From Cyclobacterium jeungdonense (lineage in GTDB: Bacteria > Bacteroidota > Bacteroidia > Cytophagales > Cyclobacteriaceae): DNA of 64,000 bases. The stretch lies in NCBI RefSeq assembly GCF_010994275.1, contig NZ_WMCD01000007.1, positions 186,001 to 250,000 of the forward strand. Reading direction: 5' to 3'. The notes beneath the pieces are model-generated. The model was not told the DNA's origin, did no database searches, and saw only the letters and a list, made by a program, of their open reading frames with translations. Both the position numbers and the translations under genes were made by a program. Positions 45,056-53,247 of the stretch are shown piece by piece (the first letter of the stretch is position 1; each line of letters starts with the position of its first letter).

Positions 45056-46751
45056 GATAGCCTGTCAACAGAAAAGCAAAGCGGGCAGGTCGGCACAAAA
45101 CCGGGCCGTGCGGAAGGATTGCGGGGAGAAGGATTTTTGTGCCTTGATCTTTTGGTACTTTTGGATCAAGCCAAAAGTACAGAAGGAACAGGCATTTACT
45201 ACCACCATCAGCCTTCGCCCTGCCATCTGCGTTAACCTGAAATGGAACCAGTCCGGGCATTGGCGGAAACCTGGTTTCTCTTTTTAGCGGCTGGATAGCC
45301 AATGCAGGGAGCGAAAGGCTCCCACCACCCCGGGCTGCGCCTCGTGCCTTGGCTTACCCGGGGTTAATGGTATTTCGCCCCTTCGGGGCTTGGAATATAA
45401 TGGCTATTAGTAGCCCGAGGTGTGGGGTTGCGCTTTATAGAGCATCTAGTAGCATTGACAGAACTTCTACGGATGGAAAAAGCGGGCAGGCTGGCGCAAA
45501 ACCGGGGGTGCGGGAGGATTGCGGGGGGAAGGATTTTTGTGCCTTGATCTTTTGGTACTTTTGGATCAAGCCAAAAGTACGAAAGGAATTGGCGGTAAAA
45601 AGAGAAAACCACGATTGTCCTTCCATGTCCTTTGATAAAAGCAAAGCGGTTGGTCCGGGCAGAGGTGTAGTTGTGGGCAAATTGGCAGCAAAGGAGGTAT
45701 TGGCTTCAGCCGTGTTGGTTAAGGGTTAATATAGCATTCATGGCTTGTCTCCCACTCCTGTTTCAGGAGGGGGGCCGGGGGGTGGTCACAAACGTGCCCG
45801 GGCATTGGCGGAAACCTGGTTTCACATTTTAGCGGCTGGATGGCCAATTTAGGAAACGCAAGCCCCCAATTACCCCGGGCTGCGCCTCCTTTGTCGGCTT
45901 ACCCGGGGCTAGCGGTATTTTGCCTCTTCGGGGCTTGGAATAGGATGGCAATTAGTAGCCCGAGGTGTGGGGTTGCGCTTTATAGAGCATCTAGTAGCAT
46001 TGACAGAACTTCTACGGATGAAAAAAGCGGGCAGGTCGGCACAAAACCGGGCGGTGCGGGAGGTATGCGGGGGGAAGGATTTTTGTGCCTTGATCTTTTG
46101 GTACTTTTGGATCAAGCCAAAAGTACAGAAGGAACAGGCATTTACTACCACCATCAGCCTTCGCCCTGCCATCTGCGTCAACCTGAAATGGAACCAGCCC
46201 GGGCATTGGCGGAAACCTGGTTTCTCTTTTTAGCGGCTGGATGGCCAATTTAGGAAACGCAAGACCCCAATTACCCCAGGCTGCGCCTCGTGCCTTGGCT
46301 TACCCGGGGTTAATGGTATTTCACCCCTCCGGGGCTTGGAATATAATGGCTATTAGTAGCCCGAGGTGTGGGGTTGCGCTTTAATAGAGCATCTAGTAGC
46401 ATTGACAGAACTTCTACGGATGGAAAAAGCGGGCAGGCTGGCACAAAACCGGGGGTGCGGGAGGATCGCGGGGGGAAGGATTTTTGTGCCTTGATCTTTT
46501 GGTACTTTTGGATCAAGCCAAAAGTACGAAAGAAATTGGCGGTAAAAAGAGAAAACCACGATTGTCCTTCCATGTCCTTTGATAAAAGCAAAGCGGTTGG
46601 TCCGGGCAGAGGTGTAGTTGTGGGCAAATTGGCAGCAAAGGAGGTATTGGCTTCAGCCGTGTTGGTTAAGGGTTAATATAGCATTCATGGCTTGTCTCCC
46701 ACTCCTGTTTCAGGAGGGGGGCCGGGGGGTGGTCACAAACGTGCCCGGGCT
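45056..46751. repeat. Duplicated family B cluster in reverse orientation
   Basis: Four family B cores at about 45155, 45555, 46101 and 46502, all reversed relative to the nine at 12-19 kb. The block 45056-45802 reappears at about 46002-46748 with an offset of 946 bases and few differences, so this is a tandem duplication. Shared parts: GGCACAAAA/TTTTGTGCC arms, CATCTAGTAGCATTGACAG, GCCCCGAAGGGGC-type hairpins, CCGCCAATGCCCGGG-type phrases and a final GGAGGGGGGCCGGGGGGTGG. Frames on either strand are artefacts. No gene is supported from 44488 to 47162. Confidence 0.92.
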
Positions 46752-46899
46752 TGGAATCTGATGGCAATTAGTAGCCTGACGGGTGGAAATAGACTTTTAG
46801 GCAGTTTCCCTGGTCTTCGATTCAATCGTAGTGGTTAATTCGTCCACTTATTTGGCTGAGCCTGTCGAAGCCCGACTCCGCTCCCTTCGACTCCGCTCA

Positions 46900-47045
46900 G
46901 GGACCGGATTCGGTTCACTCTTTCTCCATCTCCTAGTCCGATCGTCTCTTCGTCCCTATGTCTCCCAGTCACCAAGTCTCCCAGTCCCTAAGTCCGTCCG
47001 TCCCTAAGTCTCCAACTCTCCCCCTCTCTCAGTCCCCAAGCCCCT
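46900..47045. repeat. Family G CT-rich degenerate tract
   Basis: Runs of 8-13 base phrases built on CTAAGTCTCC, CCCAGTCACC and CGTCCCTATG. Similar tracts are found at 12230-12330 and 16330-16440 (as GA-rich complement), 34885-34930, 39355-39415, 39560-39604, 44690-44730, 49365-49450 and 49530-49570. It lies just upstream of the hexosaminidase promoter region. Confidence 0.7.
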
Positions 47046-47084
47046 CCCACAACGTCTTCTGTTTTAATTATTATTTTTTATAAT

Positions 47085-47092
47085 TACATTTG
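47085..47092 (+). promoter_or_regulatory. Putative -7 box of the hexosaminidase gene
   Basis: TACATTTG matches TAnnTTTG and lies 70 bases before the chosen ATG, in an AT-rich stretch after the CT-rich tract. A -33 TTTG is not clear. Confidence 0.42.
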
Positions 47093-47162
47093 ATTCTTAT
47101 TAAATTTTTTTACCAAACAACTATTGCAAACAGGTCTTCTGGCCGCAACAAAAAATGCATCC

Positions 47163-49058
47163 ATGAATAAAAATCTCCTTTTAGCCGGACTACTCTTACT
47201 ACTTAGCCAGGTAACGCTCCTTGCTCAAACCAACCACCTGCTCCCGCAACCTCAAACGGTAGTTGCCCGGGAAGGGGAATGGATCCTAGAGCCGGGTACG
47301 CCTCTGATAGCCGAAAGCGCAGCAGCCAGGAAATCCGCCGCCTTGTTTAATGCCCTGTTGGAAACCAAAACCGGTTTTCAATTACCGATTCTAATGCATC
47401 CGCCTGCTTTGGGACCATTGATTACGTTGGAGGAAAGCATGGTCGCAAACAATCCTGAAGCCTATACCCTGGAAGTTAACGGCGAAGGGGTAATAATCCA
47501 AGGGGCTGATAGCGGCTTGTTTTACGGATTGCAGTCGCTGTTTCAGTTGGTGGAAATACAGGGAATAAGTGCTGTGGTACCTCAGGTGGAAATTGCCGAT
47601 GCGCCCGCCTTCGGCTACCGGGGCATTATGCTGGATGTATCCAGGCATTTTTTTAGCACCGCTCAGGTCAAAAAAATACTGGACCTGATGTCTCAGCTTA
47701 AATTCAATACCCTTCACTGGCACCTGACGGACGATCAGGGTTGGCGCCTGGAGATCAAAAAATACCCCAAGCTTACCGAAATCGGAGCTTGGAGAGATTC
47801 CACCATTATCGGGCAATATTACGATTATCAGCCTTTCATTTACGATAACGAAAAACACGGGGGCTACTATACGCAGGAGGAAGCAAGGGAAATCGTGCGC
47901 TACGCTGCTGAGCGAAAGATTACCGTCATACCGGAAATTGAATTGCCCGGCCATAGCTCTGCCGTACTTGCTGCTTACCCGGAATTCGGTAGCTTTGAAA
48001 TAAAAGAAGGAACAGCGAAAGGCACGATTCCTGCCGTGAATGACAAGGGTGATCCATTAAATAATGAGATCAGCAAGCAATTACCTGGTTATTGGGGCGT
48101 GCATTACAATATTTATGGTCCAACCCCAGCTGCTTTCAGCTTTTTGGAAGATGTGCTTACCGAGGTAATGGACATCTTTCCCTCGAAGTACATTCATATA
48201 GGCGGGGATGAAGTGCCCAAAGATCATTGGGAAACCTCCGCCATTGCTCAGAAAGTTATCAAAAAAGAAAAACTGGAAGATGAACATGAACTTCAGAGTT
48301 ATTTTATCCAACGCATCGAAGAATTTTTGAATGAAAACGGTCGGAAAATGATCGGTTGGGATGAAATCCTGGAAGGTGGCCTGGCCCCCAATGCTACGGT
48401 CATGAGCTGGCGAGGGGAAAAAGGTGGCATCGCCGCTGCCAAAATGGGGCACGACGTAATCATGACGCCAAACAGTCATTTGTATTTTGATCATTATCAG
48501 GCAGAAGACAAAACCACAGAACCGCTGGCCATTGGCGGTTTTCTTCCCCTGGAAAAAGTATACAGCTACTCACCGGTACCAGACGCGTTGAGCGAGGAAG
48601 AAGCAGTACATGTATTGGGGGTTCAGGCAAATCTTTGGACGGAATACATTCCTACCAACCAAAAGATGGAATATTTTCTGTTTCCCAGGGCCCTTGCCTT
48701 GGCTGAAGTGGCCTGGAAGCCAAAGGAGGAAAAAGATTACCAATCCTTTCTCCGGGATCGGTTGCCTGCAAGCTTGTTGTCACTGGAAAAACAGGGGGTG
48801 TTTTTCCGTATCCCTGAAGCAATCGTGGACATCAGTAAGGAATCCGGCAGGCATTTGATCCGAATCCAGCCCCTGGTGGCAGGTGCAAAGGTATATTACA
48901 CGGTGGACGGCCATAAGGCAGATCAAACCGCCCGCTTGTACACGGGACCGATTGTTGCCCCCAATCCAGGCAGCGACCAGGAATCCCTGGTTTTGCGCTA
49001 TGTGACCATCACGCCCGGCGGCAGGAGTAGCAATGAGTTTCAGGTTCCTATTGAATAA
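47163..49058 (+). CDS. GH20 beta-N-acetylhexosaminidase, secreted
   Basis: About 631 residues from the ATG at 47163, which gives a signal peptide (LLLAGLLLLLSQVTLLAQ); the earlier in-frame ATG at 47124 adds 13 polar residues before it. The N-terminal GH20b domain is at about 25-140, and the catalytic TIM barrel starts with GYRGIMLDVSRHFF, NTLHWHLTDDQGWRLEIKKY. The catalytic pair is D349-E350 in HIGGDEVPKDHW. Later come VMSWRGEKGG and WTEYIPTNQKMEYFLFPRAL, and a C-terminal CHB/HEX-C type domain (YYTVDGHKADQTARLYTGPI). It releases terminal GlcNAc/GalNAc from glycans in the periplasm or outside. Confidence 0.95.
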   Translation: MNKNLLLAGLLLLLSQVTLLAQTNHLLPQPQTVVAREGEWILEPGTPLIAESAAARKSAALFNALLETKTGFQLPILMHPPALGPLITLEESMVANNPEAYTLEVNGEGVIIQGADSGLFYGLQSLFQLVEIQGISAVVPQVEIADAPAFGYRGIMLDVSRHFFSTAQVKKILDLMSQLKFNTLHWHLTDDQGWRLEIKKYPKLTEIGAWRDSTIIGQYYDYQPFIYDNEKHGGYYTQEEAREIVRYAAERKITVIPEIELPGHSSAVLAAYPEFGSFEIKEGTAKGTIPAVNDKGDPLNNEISKQLPGYWGVHYNIYGPTPAAFSFLEDVLTEVMDIFPSKYIHIGGDEVPKDHWETSAIAQKVIKKEKLEDEHELQSYFIQRIEEFLNENGRKMIGWDEILEGGLAPNATVMSWRGEKGGIAAAKMGHDVIMTPNSHLYFDHYQAEDKTTEPLAIGGFLPLEKVYSYSPVPDALSEEEAVHVLGVQANLWTEYIPTNQKMEYFLFPRALALAEVAWKPKEEKDYQSFLRDRLPASLLSLEKQGVFFRIPEAIVDISKESGRHLIRIQPLVAGAKVYYTVDGHKADQTARLYTGPIVAPNPGSDQESLVLRYVTITPGGRSSNEFQVPIE

Positions 49059-49093
49059 TGGCGAATTTGAATTCCTGCTTATCAGTACGCTAT

Positions 49094-49240
49094 GGGGATT
49101 ATAAATCCCAAGGCACCGCTGTTCGGAATTTGTAATTCCGAACCCGGATAACTCAGGATTTGTAATCCTGCTGGCGTGCACGTCACAGGGATTACAAATC
49201 CCCCTTTATCTGAACCGCGGAATTGCAAATTCCGCGGAGC
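49094..49240. repeat. Family A hairpin series, one unit
   Basis: Five short hairpins: GGGGATTATAAATCCC, TTCGGAATTTGTAATTCCGAA, CAGGATTTGTAATCCTG, GGGATTACAAATCCC and CGCGGAATTGCAAATTCCGCG followed by GAGC. Arms differ from other copies but remain complementary. It lies 35 bases after the hexosaminidase stop and may serve as its transcript end. A CT-rich tract and a family D phrase follow to 49510. Confidence 0.88.
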
Positions 49241-49522
49241 GGGGTTGGTTTTTTTTTGCTGTCATCCGGATTTTTGCGTCTTTTTTAAATGTTAAGTCTC
49301 GAGCTACGGGCAAGTCAGCCCATCCCTCCGACTCCGCTCAGGTTCCGGATTCGGTTCACTCTTTCCCCATCTCCTAGTCCCTCATTCTCTTCGTCTCTAA
49401 GTCCCCACGTCCCCACTTCCCAAAGTCTCCCACTCTCTAAGTCCCTAGGTCAATAAACCTCCGTACCTTCGTGTCCTCTTTGTGTCCTCTGTGACTAAAA
49501 ATTTCTGTACGCCCTCCCTCTT

Positions 49523-50116
49523 TTAGTCACTTTGTACCTCAGTCTCAGCCTCTCTCAGTCCTTCCGTCCCTTCCTCACCAGACGTCAGCCAAAACAAAAG
49601 CACCGCATCAAACGCCGAATGCGCCAGAATGGCCGCTACTATACCTACCTGTTGGAACAAGTATCCGAAAAATGCAATCAGTCCCACCATAAGGATTCCG
49701 TATACACTGATCCGCCAATTGAAGGGATTTAAATAACCATGCAGCAGCACGAATAGTATGGCCGTTGTCCAGAGTCCCAGCAATGGCTGCAATCCTGCAC
49801 GAAAAAACAGTTCCTCGCCAATACCAGCACAAAGAGATATAAAAACGATCCCTGCAGGCGTCCAGGACCACTGATTAATCAGGTTGCGATATTTTACTTT
49901 CTCTTTTTCAAAAAACGATCGAAGGATTACCCATCTCGCAAGAAAGCCGGAAACCGTTCCTGCCAGCAGCCCGAGAAGTACCTGAATCCAAAGGGGCCAA
50001 TGTCCGGCCAGCAGTTCCCTAACCGGAGTTTCCTGAAAAAAATACACCAGTGCAAGCCCTGCGAGTCCAAAACCTAAAAGGGTGCCCCAACCCAATAAGC
50101 GCATTTGTTGATTCAT
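49523..50116 (-). CDS. CPBP-family intramembrane metalloprotease
   Basis: A 197-residue protein with about six membrane segments and the CPBP (Abi/CAAX-protease-like) motifs: GIGEELFFRAGLQPLLG (EExxxR), LFVLLHGYLNPF (H) and ILAHSAFDAVLLF (HxxxD/N). These place the zinc-binding Glu and His residues inside the membrane. Roles in the family include prenyl-protein processing, bacteriocin self-protection and regulated proteolysis; none can be chosen here. It is on the minus strand just downstream of osmC with a terminator between them, so probably a separate transcript. The C-terminus (LTSGEEGTEGLREAETEV) is acidic and extends into the CT-rich tract. Confidence 0.9.
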   Translation of the reverse strand: MNQQMRLLGWGTLLGFGLAGLALVYFFQETPVRELLAGHWPLWIQVLLGLLAGTVSGFLARWVILRSFFEKEKVKYRNLINQWSWTPAGIVFISLCAGIGEELFFRAGLQPLLGLWTTAILFVLLHGYLNPFNWRISVYGILMVGLIAFFGYLFQQVGIVAAILAHSAFDAVLLFWLTSGEEGTEGLREAETEVQSD

Positions 50117-50154
50117 ATTCTGCGCAATCTAAGGAATGTTACCTAGAAATGGAT

Positions 50155-50187
50155 TAATAAAAAATGCCAGAGAAAAATCCCTGGCAC
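50155..50187 (-). terminator. Rho-independent terminator of the osmC gene
   Basis: On the minus strand, the stem TGCCAG/CTGGCA with inner GGATTTTTCT is followed by TTTTTTATT. It lies about 25 bases after the OsmC stop and is oriented for that gene. Confidence 0.75.
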
Positions 50188-50210
50188 TTACTATTATTTC
50201 CTGTATCAAA

Positions 50211-50648
50211 TCAGGAACTAAAAGAGATATTTAGGCTGATCGGGACAGAACTAAGGGCCTTGCTGATCGGGCAATTTTCCTTGGCCACTTCGGCCAATTC
50301 TTTAAATTGCGCCTCATCCATACCTGGAACTTTGCCTTTCAGATCCAGTACTATTCCGGTAATGGAAAATCCGGCATCTCCTTTTTCCAAGGATACGGAA
50401 GCTGTGGTTTTCAATTCTTCGGCAGTAAATTCTTTTCCCGCAATTTGAAAACTAAGTGCCATGTTAAAACAGCCTGCATGCGCTGCGGCAATCATTTCTT
50501 CCGGGTTGGTTCCTTGAGTGCCGTCCTCGTTTTCAAATCTGGTTTTAGCACTATAGGGAGAATTATCAAAAAACCCGCTTGGCGATGATAGCGTTCCGCT
50601 ACCCTCCTTGCCTGTTCCTTTCCAAATTGCTGTTGCTTTTCTTTTCAT
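50211..50648 (-). CDS. osmC: OsmC-family peroxiredoxin
   Basis: A 145-residue OsmC/Ohr-type thiol peroxidase. The two catalytic Cys are in HAGCFNMALSFQIAG (first helix) and AKENCPISKALS (second), with the intersubunit fold elements GFSITGIVLDLKGKVPGMDE between them. The N-terminus ATAIWKGTGKEGSGTLSS is OsmC-like. It detoxifies organic hydroperoxides with reducing power from dihydrolipoamide-type or glutaredoxin-like partners. It is monocistronic: a terminator follows and a family F element lies just upstream (50671-50741), where its promoter is expected. Confidence 0.94.
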   Translation of the reverse strand: MKRKATAIWKGTGKEGSGTLSSPSGFFDNSPYSAKTRFENEDGTQGTNPEEMIAAAHAGCFNMALSFQIAGKEFTAEELKTTASVSLEKGDAGFSITGIVLDLKGKVPGMDEAQFKELAEVAKENCPISKALSSVPISLNISFSS

Positions 50649-50670
50649 GTGTTAGTAATTGTTTTTTAAT

Positions 50671-50741
50671 TGTCACATGGAATCTCGCACGCTTGAAAAT
50701 CATCCCACTGTATGTGAGGTTATCGTCATGCTCGATTTCAT
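50671..50741. repeat. Family F element, copy 1
   Basis: An element of about 70 bases, GTCACATGGAATCTCGCA at one end and GTCATGCTCGATTTCATG at the other, so the ends form an imperfect inverted repeat (ATGGAATCTCGCA against ATGAAATCGAGCA). The interior differs from other copies in length. It lies in the gap between osmC and the DUF389 gene. Confidence 0.78.
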
Positions 50742-50912
50742 GAATTAATTATGTTTTTGGATTAATATCTTATCAAGGTATCAATAAATTACCAAAATAC
50801 CCAAAACTACGTCAGACAATCCATCGACAATTAATAACTAACACCTAATTAAGTATTTGACACAAGCGAACTCAATTTTTATGGGGATTCCCCAATCTCA
50901 CACCGGATTTTT

Positions 50913-52787
50913 TCAAAAAACGGTCACCCCCATGGTAACCTCCAGCTCTACCTCCTCTCCCAGCAGCTGTTCGATCTCGTTTTTGATGGCTTGCAACTGG
51001 CTTTCGTTAAGACTTCTTTCTGCCACAATTTTCACAGCCAGTCGAACGGGCTTTATACCCCGGACGGTAATGTCTCGCAGTACCGCCCCCTCTACCCGGT
51101 ATCCATCCAATTTGGAAATGACATCTTTTTCCCGGACCATGTCCATAAAACCAAAAAACAAGGGCAGACTTACCAGTCCGACAACGATAAGCGAATAGGC
51201 AATTCCTTTTCTGGCCAAACGGAACGGGCTAAAGCCTAACAATAAAAAAGTCAGGGCCGCTGCCATCACCATGCCAGCCAGGTTGGTCATTAATAATAAT
51301 AAAGCTCCCTGAAAAATACTCCAGTCCATCCAGCCAAGACCTATTCCCGATACGGCCAGGGGCGGTACCAAAGCTACCGCAATGGCGACACCGGCCAATG
51401 TTTTGGCGATCTCTTCCTTGGCGCTGGCATAAGCTCCGGCAATGCCCGATCCGACCGCTATCCCCAAGTCCAGTAAATTGGGGCGGACCCGGGCCATGAT
51501 TTCATCGTTCGATAAGTTAAGGGGAGTGAGCCAGGTGATGACCATTGCGCAAAGGTACCCCAGAAGCATGCCCCAGCCGATGGCTTTGGAGCTATTGATG
51601 ATCAGGTTTTTATCCTGACGTAAAACACCCATGGCCAGGGATATGATTGGAGCCATCAGAGGGGCCAGAATCATCGCCCCGATAATTACCGGAGAGGAGT
51701 TTCCAAAAAGTCCCAGGGTGGCAATTAAGGTAGACAAAACCATCAATACCAAATAACTGCTGCTGGTCCGGGAACTTGAACGTAAGTTGGAAAATAATTC
51801 TTTGAATTCCTCGGTAGTGGCGTGGTTGATTAAAGGGAGTTTCCTTTTCAGTAATTCATCCCGCACCTCTCCTCGTGGAAGTACCCGGACCTTGAAAATA
51901 TCTTCCTCAGAACCTTGTCCTTCCAAATCCAGGTACTTACCAGGTACCATTTTCAAGGCCTTTGGTTTGATTTCCAATTCCAGTCTTTTCGAACTCAGCA
52001 AGGCTCCATCAAGGGAATAATTGATGGATTCCTCGCTGGAAATACACAAGGAAGACGTCTTGATATGTGCCGCAAAAGGAGGCAGCCTGCTTTTTCCTTT
52101 TTTCCGGAAAAAACTGTCCAACCCAAACCAAAACAAACCGGAAATGCTCTTTGGTGAAAGGATCATGGCATGCAACTTACCATCGTTGATATAGGAGTTT
52201 TCAAAAACCTTCCTGCTGAGCAAATTGCTCTTACCGTGCTGGACGATGACCATACCGATGGCGGCGGTGTCCAGTTTTTCCTTTTCATTCGCTTCCAGGG
52301 TATACGGGTGCGATCTTGCCACCCAGAATAGCTTGAAAAAATAGCTGAATTTTTTCCAAAAACGCTTCCAGCTATTATTGGCCACGGAGCCTGTCATCAG
52401 GCTCAATGATTCCCCTATCACTACGCTATTAAAAACGGGCCTGCCATTCAGGGTAAGCAAGTCCACACGTTCGGTGTCCTCAGTGTCCATGACCTGATCC
52501 ATACAATCCTCCAGGTCGCTATCCACTCCAAACCCCTGCCTGCCATGTAAAAGCTCAGGATGGGGAAGCAGGGCGATGCGCCACTCCTGGTTCAGGGCCA
52601 AGGGTAATAATTCCTTCAATTGATCATCTGACAAATACGTAACCACAAAATCCTCCTTTCCCAGTTCGGCAGTAAGTTCATTGGTAAACGGGAGCTTGAG
52701 TTTCAGATCTGCACCAAATCGCGGAACAATACTGGTTTCCACCTCTTCTACCATTTTAGGATCAAATAAAAGGATTATGCTTTTCAT
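50913..52787 (-). CDS. DUF389/TIGR00341 membrane protein with N-terminal lipid-kinase-like domain
   Basis: About 624 residues from the ATG at 52787 (MKSIILLFDPKMVEEVETS). The longer frame would start 14 codons earlier, inside a family F repeat. The C-terminal half has the DUF389 core (GNSSPVIIGAMILAPLMAPI, KTLAGVAIAVALVPPLAVSG, LLMTNLAGMVMAAALTF) in about six membrane segments, then a soluble tail. The N-terminal half looks like a degenerate diacylglycerol-kinase-like fold (LALNQEWRIALLPHPELLHG; LLTLNGRPVFNSVVIGESLS), with no clear Walker or GGDGT motif. The function is unknown. The family is widespread and may be a transporter. Confidence 0.82.
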   Translation of the reverse strand: MKSIILLFDPKMVEEVETSIVPRFGADLKLKLPFTNELTAELGKEDFVVTYLSDDQLKELLPLALNQEWRIALLPHPELLHGRQGFGVDSDLEDCMDQVMDTEDTERVDLLTLNGRPVFNSVVIGESLSLMTGSVANNSWKRFWKKFSYFFKLFWVARSHPYTLEANEKEKLDTAAIGMVIVQHGKSNLLSRKVFENSYINDGKLHAMILSPKSISGLFWFGLDSFFRKKGKSRLPPFAAHIKTSSLCISSEESINYSLDGALLSSKRLELEIKPKALKMVPGKYLDLEGQGSEEDIFKVRVLPRGEVRDELLKRKLPLINHATTEEFKELFSNLRSSSRTSSSYLVLMVLSTLIATLGLFGNSSPVIIGAMILAPLMAPIISLAMGVLRQDKNLIINSSKAIGWGMLLGYLCAMVITWLTPLNLSNDEIMARVRPNLLDLGIAVGSGIAGAYASAKEEIAKTLAGVAIAVALVPPLAVSGIGLGWMDWSIFQGALLLLMTNLAGMVMAAALTFLLLGFSPFRLARKGIAYSLIVVGLVSLPLFFGFMDMVREKDVISKLDGYRVEGAVLRDITVRGIKPVRLAVKIVAERSLNESQLQAIKNEIEQLLGEEVELEVTMGVTVF

Positions 52788-52810
52788 CTGTTTATAATTG
52801 TCTTTAAGCG

Positions 52811-52879
52811 GCCATATGGAATCTCGCATGCTTTATAATCATCCCTCTGTGTGTCGATTGCGTCATGCTCAATTTCATG
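52811..52879. repeat. Family F element, copy 2
   Basis: GCCATATGGAATCTCGCATG begins it and GCGTCATGCTCAATTTCATGG ends it (shown here in shortened form: GCGTCATGCTCAATTTCATG). The interior CTTTATAATCATCCCTCTGT matches copies 3 and 4 closely. It lies 24 bases upstream of the DUF389 start codon. The following 52880-53247 has no gene: it leads to dnaA and has one DnaA-box-like TTTTCCACA (53177-53185). Confidence 0.82.
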
Positions 52880-53247
52880 GCAGTTATGATAAATGTGTCG
52901 GGTAAAGAATTAGAATCTGGCCGTACGAAACTGAGATAACCAACAGTAGTCAAAGAATCAGTCCTGTATACAGTTGGGGGATGGAAAAACCCTCCACGTA
53001 CTTTCCAAAAATAACTTTTTATCGGTCCCAAACCAAAAAGGCAACGGGGATAAACGGTGGTATAATCGGGTCCCAATTTGATTTTTAAAATAAAAAAAAA
53101 ATAAAAACCGCCTGAACAAACTTGTTTCCCATAAAGTAAAAAAGTCAAGTAAAAACCCATTTTTTATTTAAGATAATTTTCCACATTTTTGTTTCCCCTT
53201 GTAAAGGAGTAAACACAATTTTTCCACTCTCGGTTAAAATAAATTGG

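Noticed and set aside
45048..46676. Several 70-137-residue reading frames on both strands in the 45-46.7 kb block, also at 12.5-19.1 kb
   Set aside because: The same frames recur wherever the family B element occurs and run through its hairpins; GC-rich repeats leave both strands open by chance.
52880..53247. oriC next to dnaA
   Set aside because: Only one DnaA-box-like TTTTCCACA (53177-53185) is visible, with no cluster or AT-rich iterons; in Bacteroidota the origin is often not beside dnaA.
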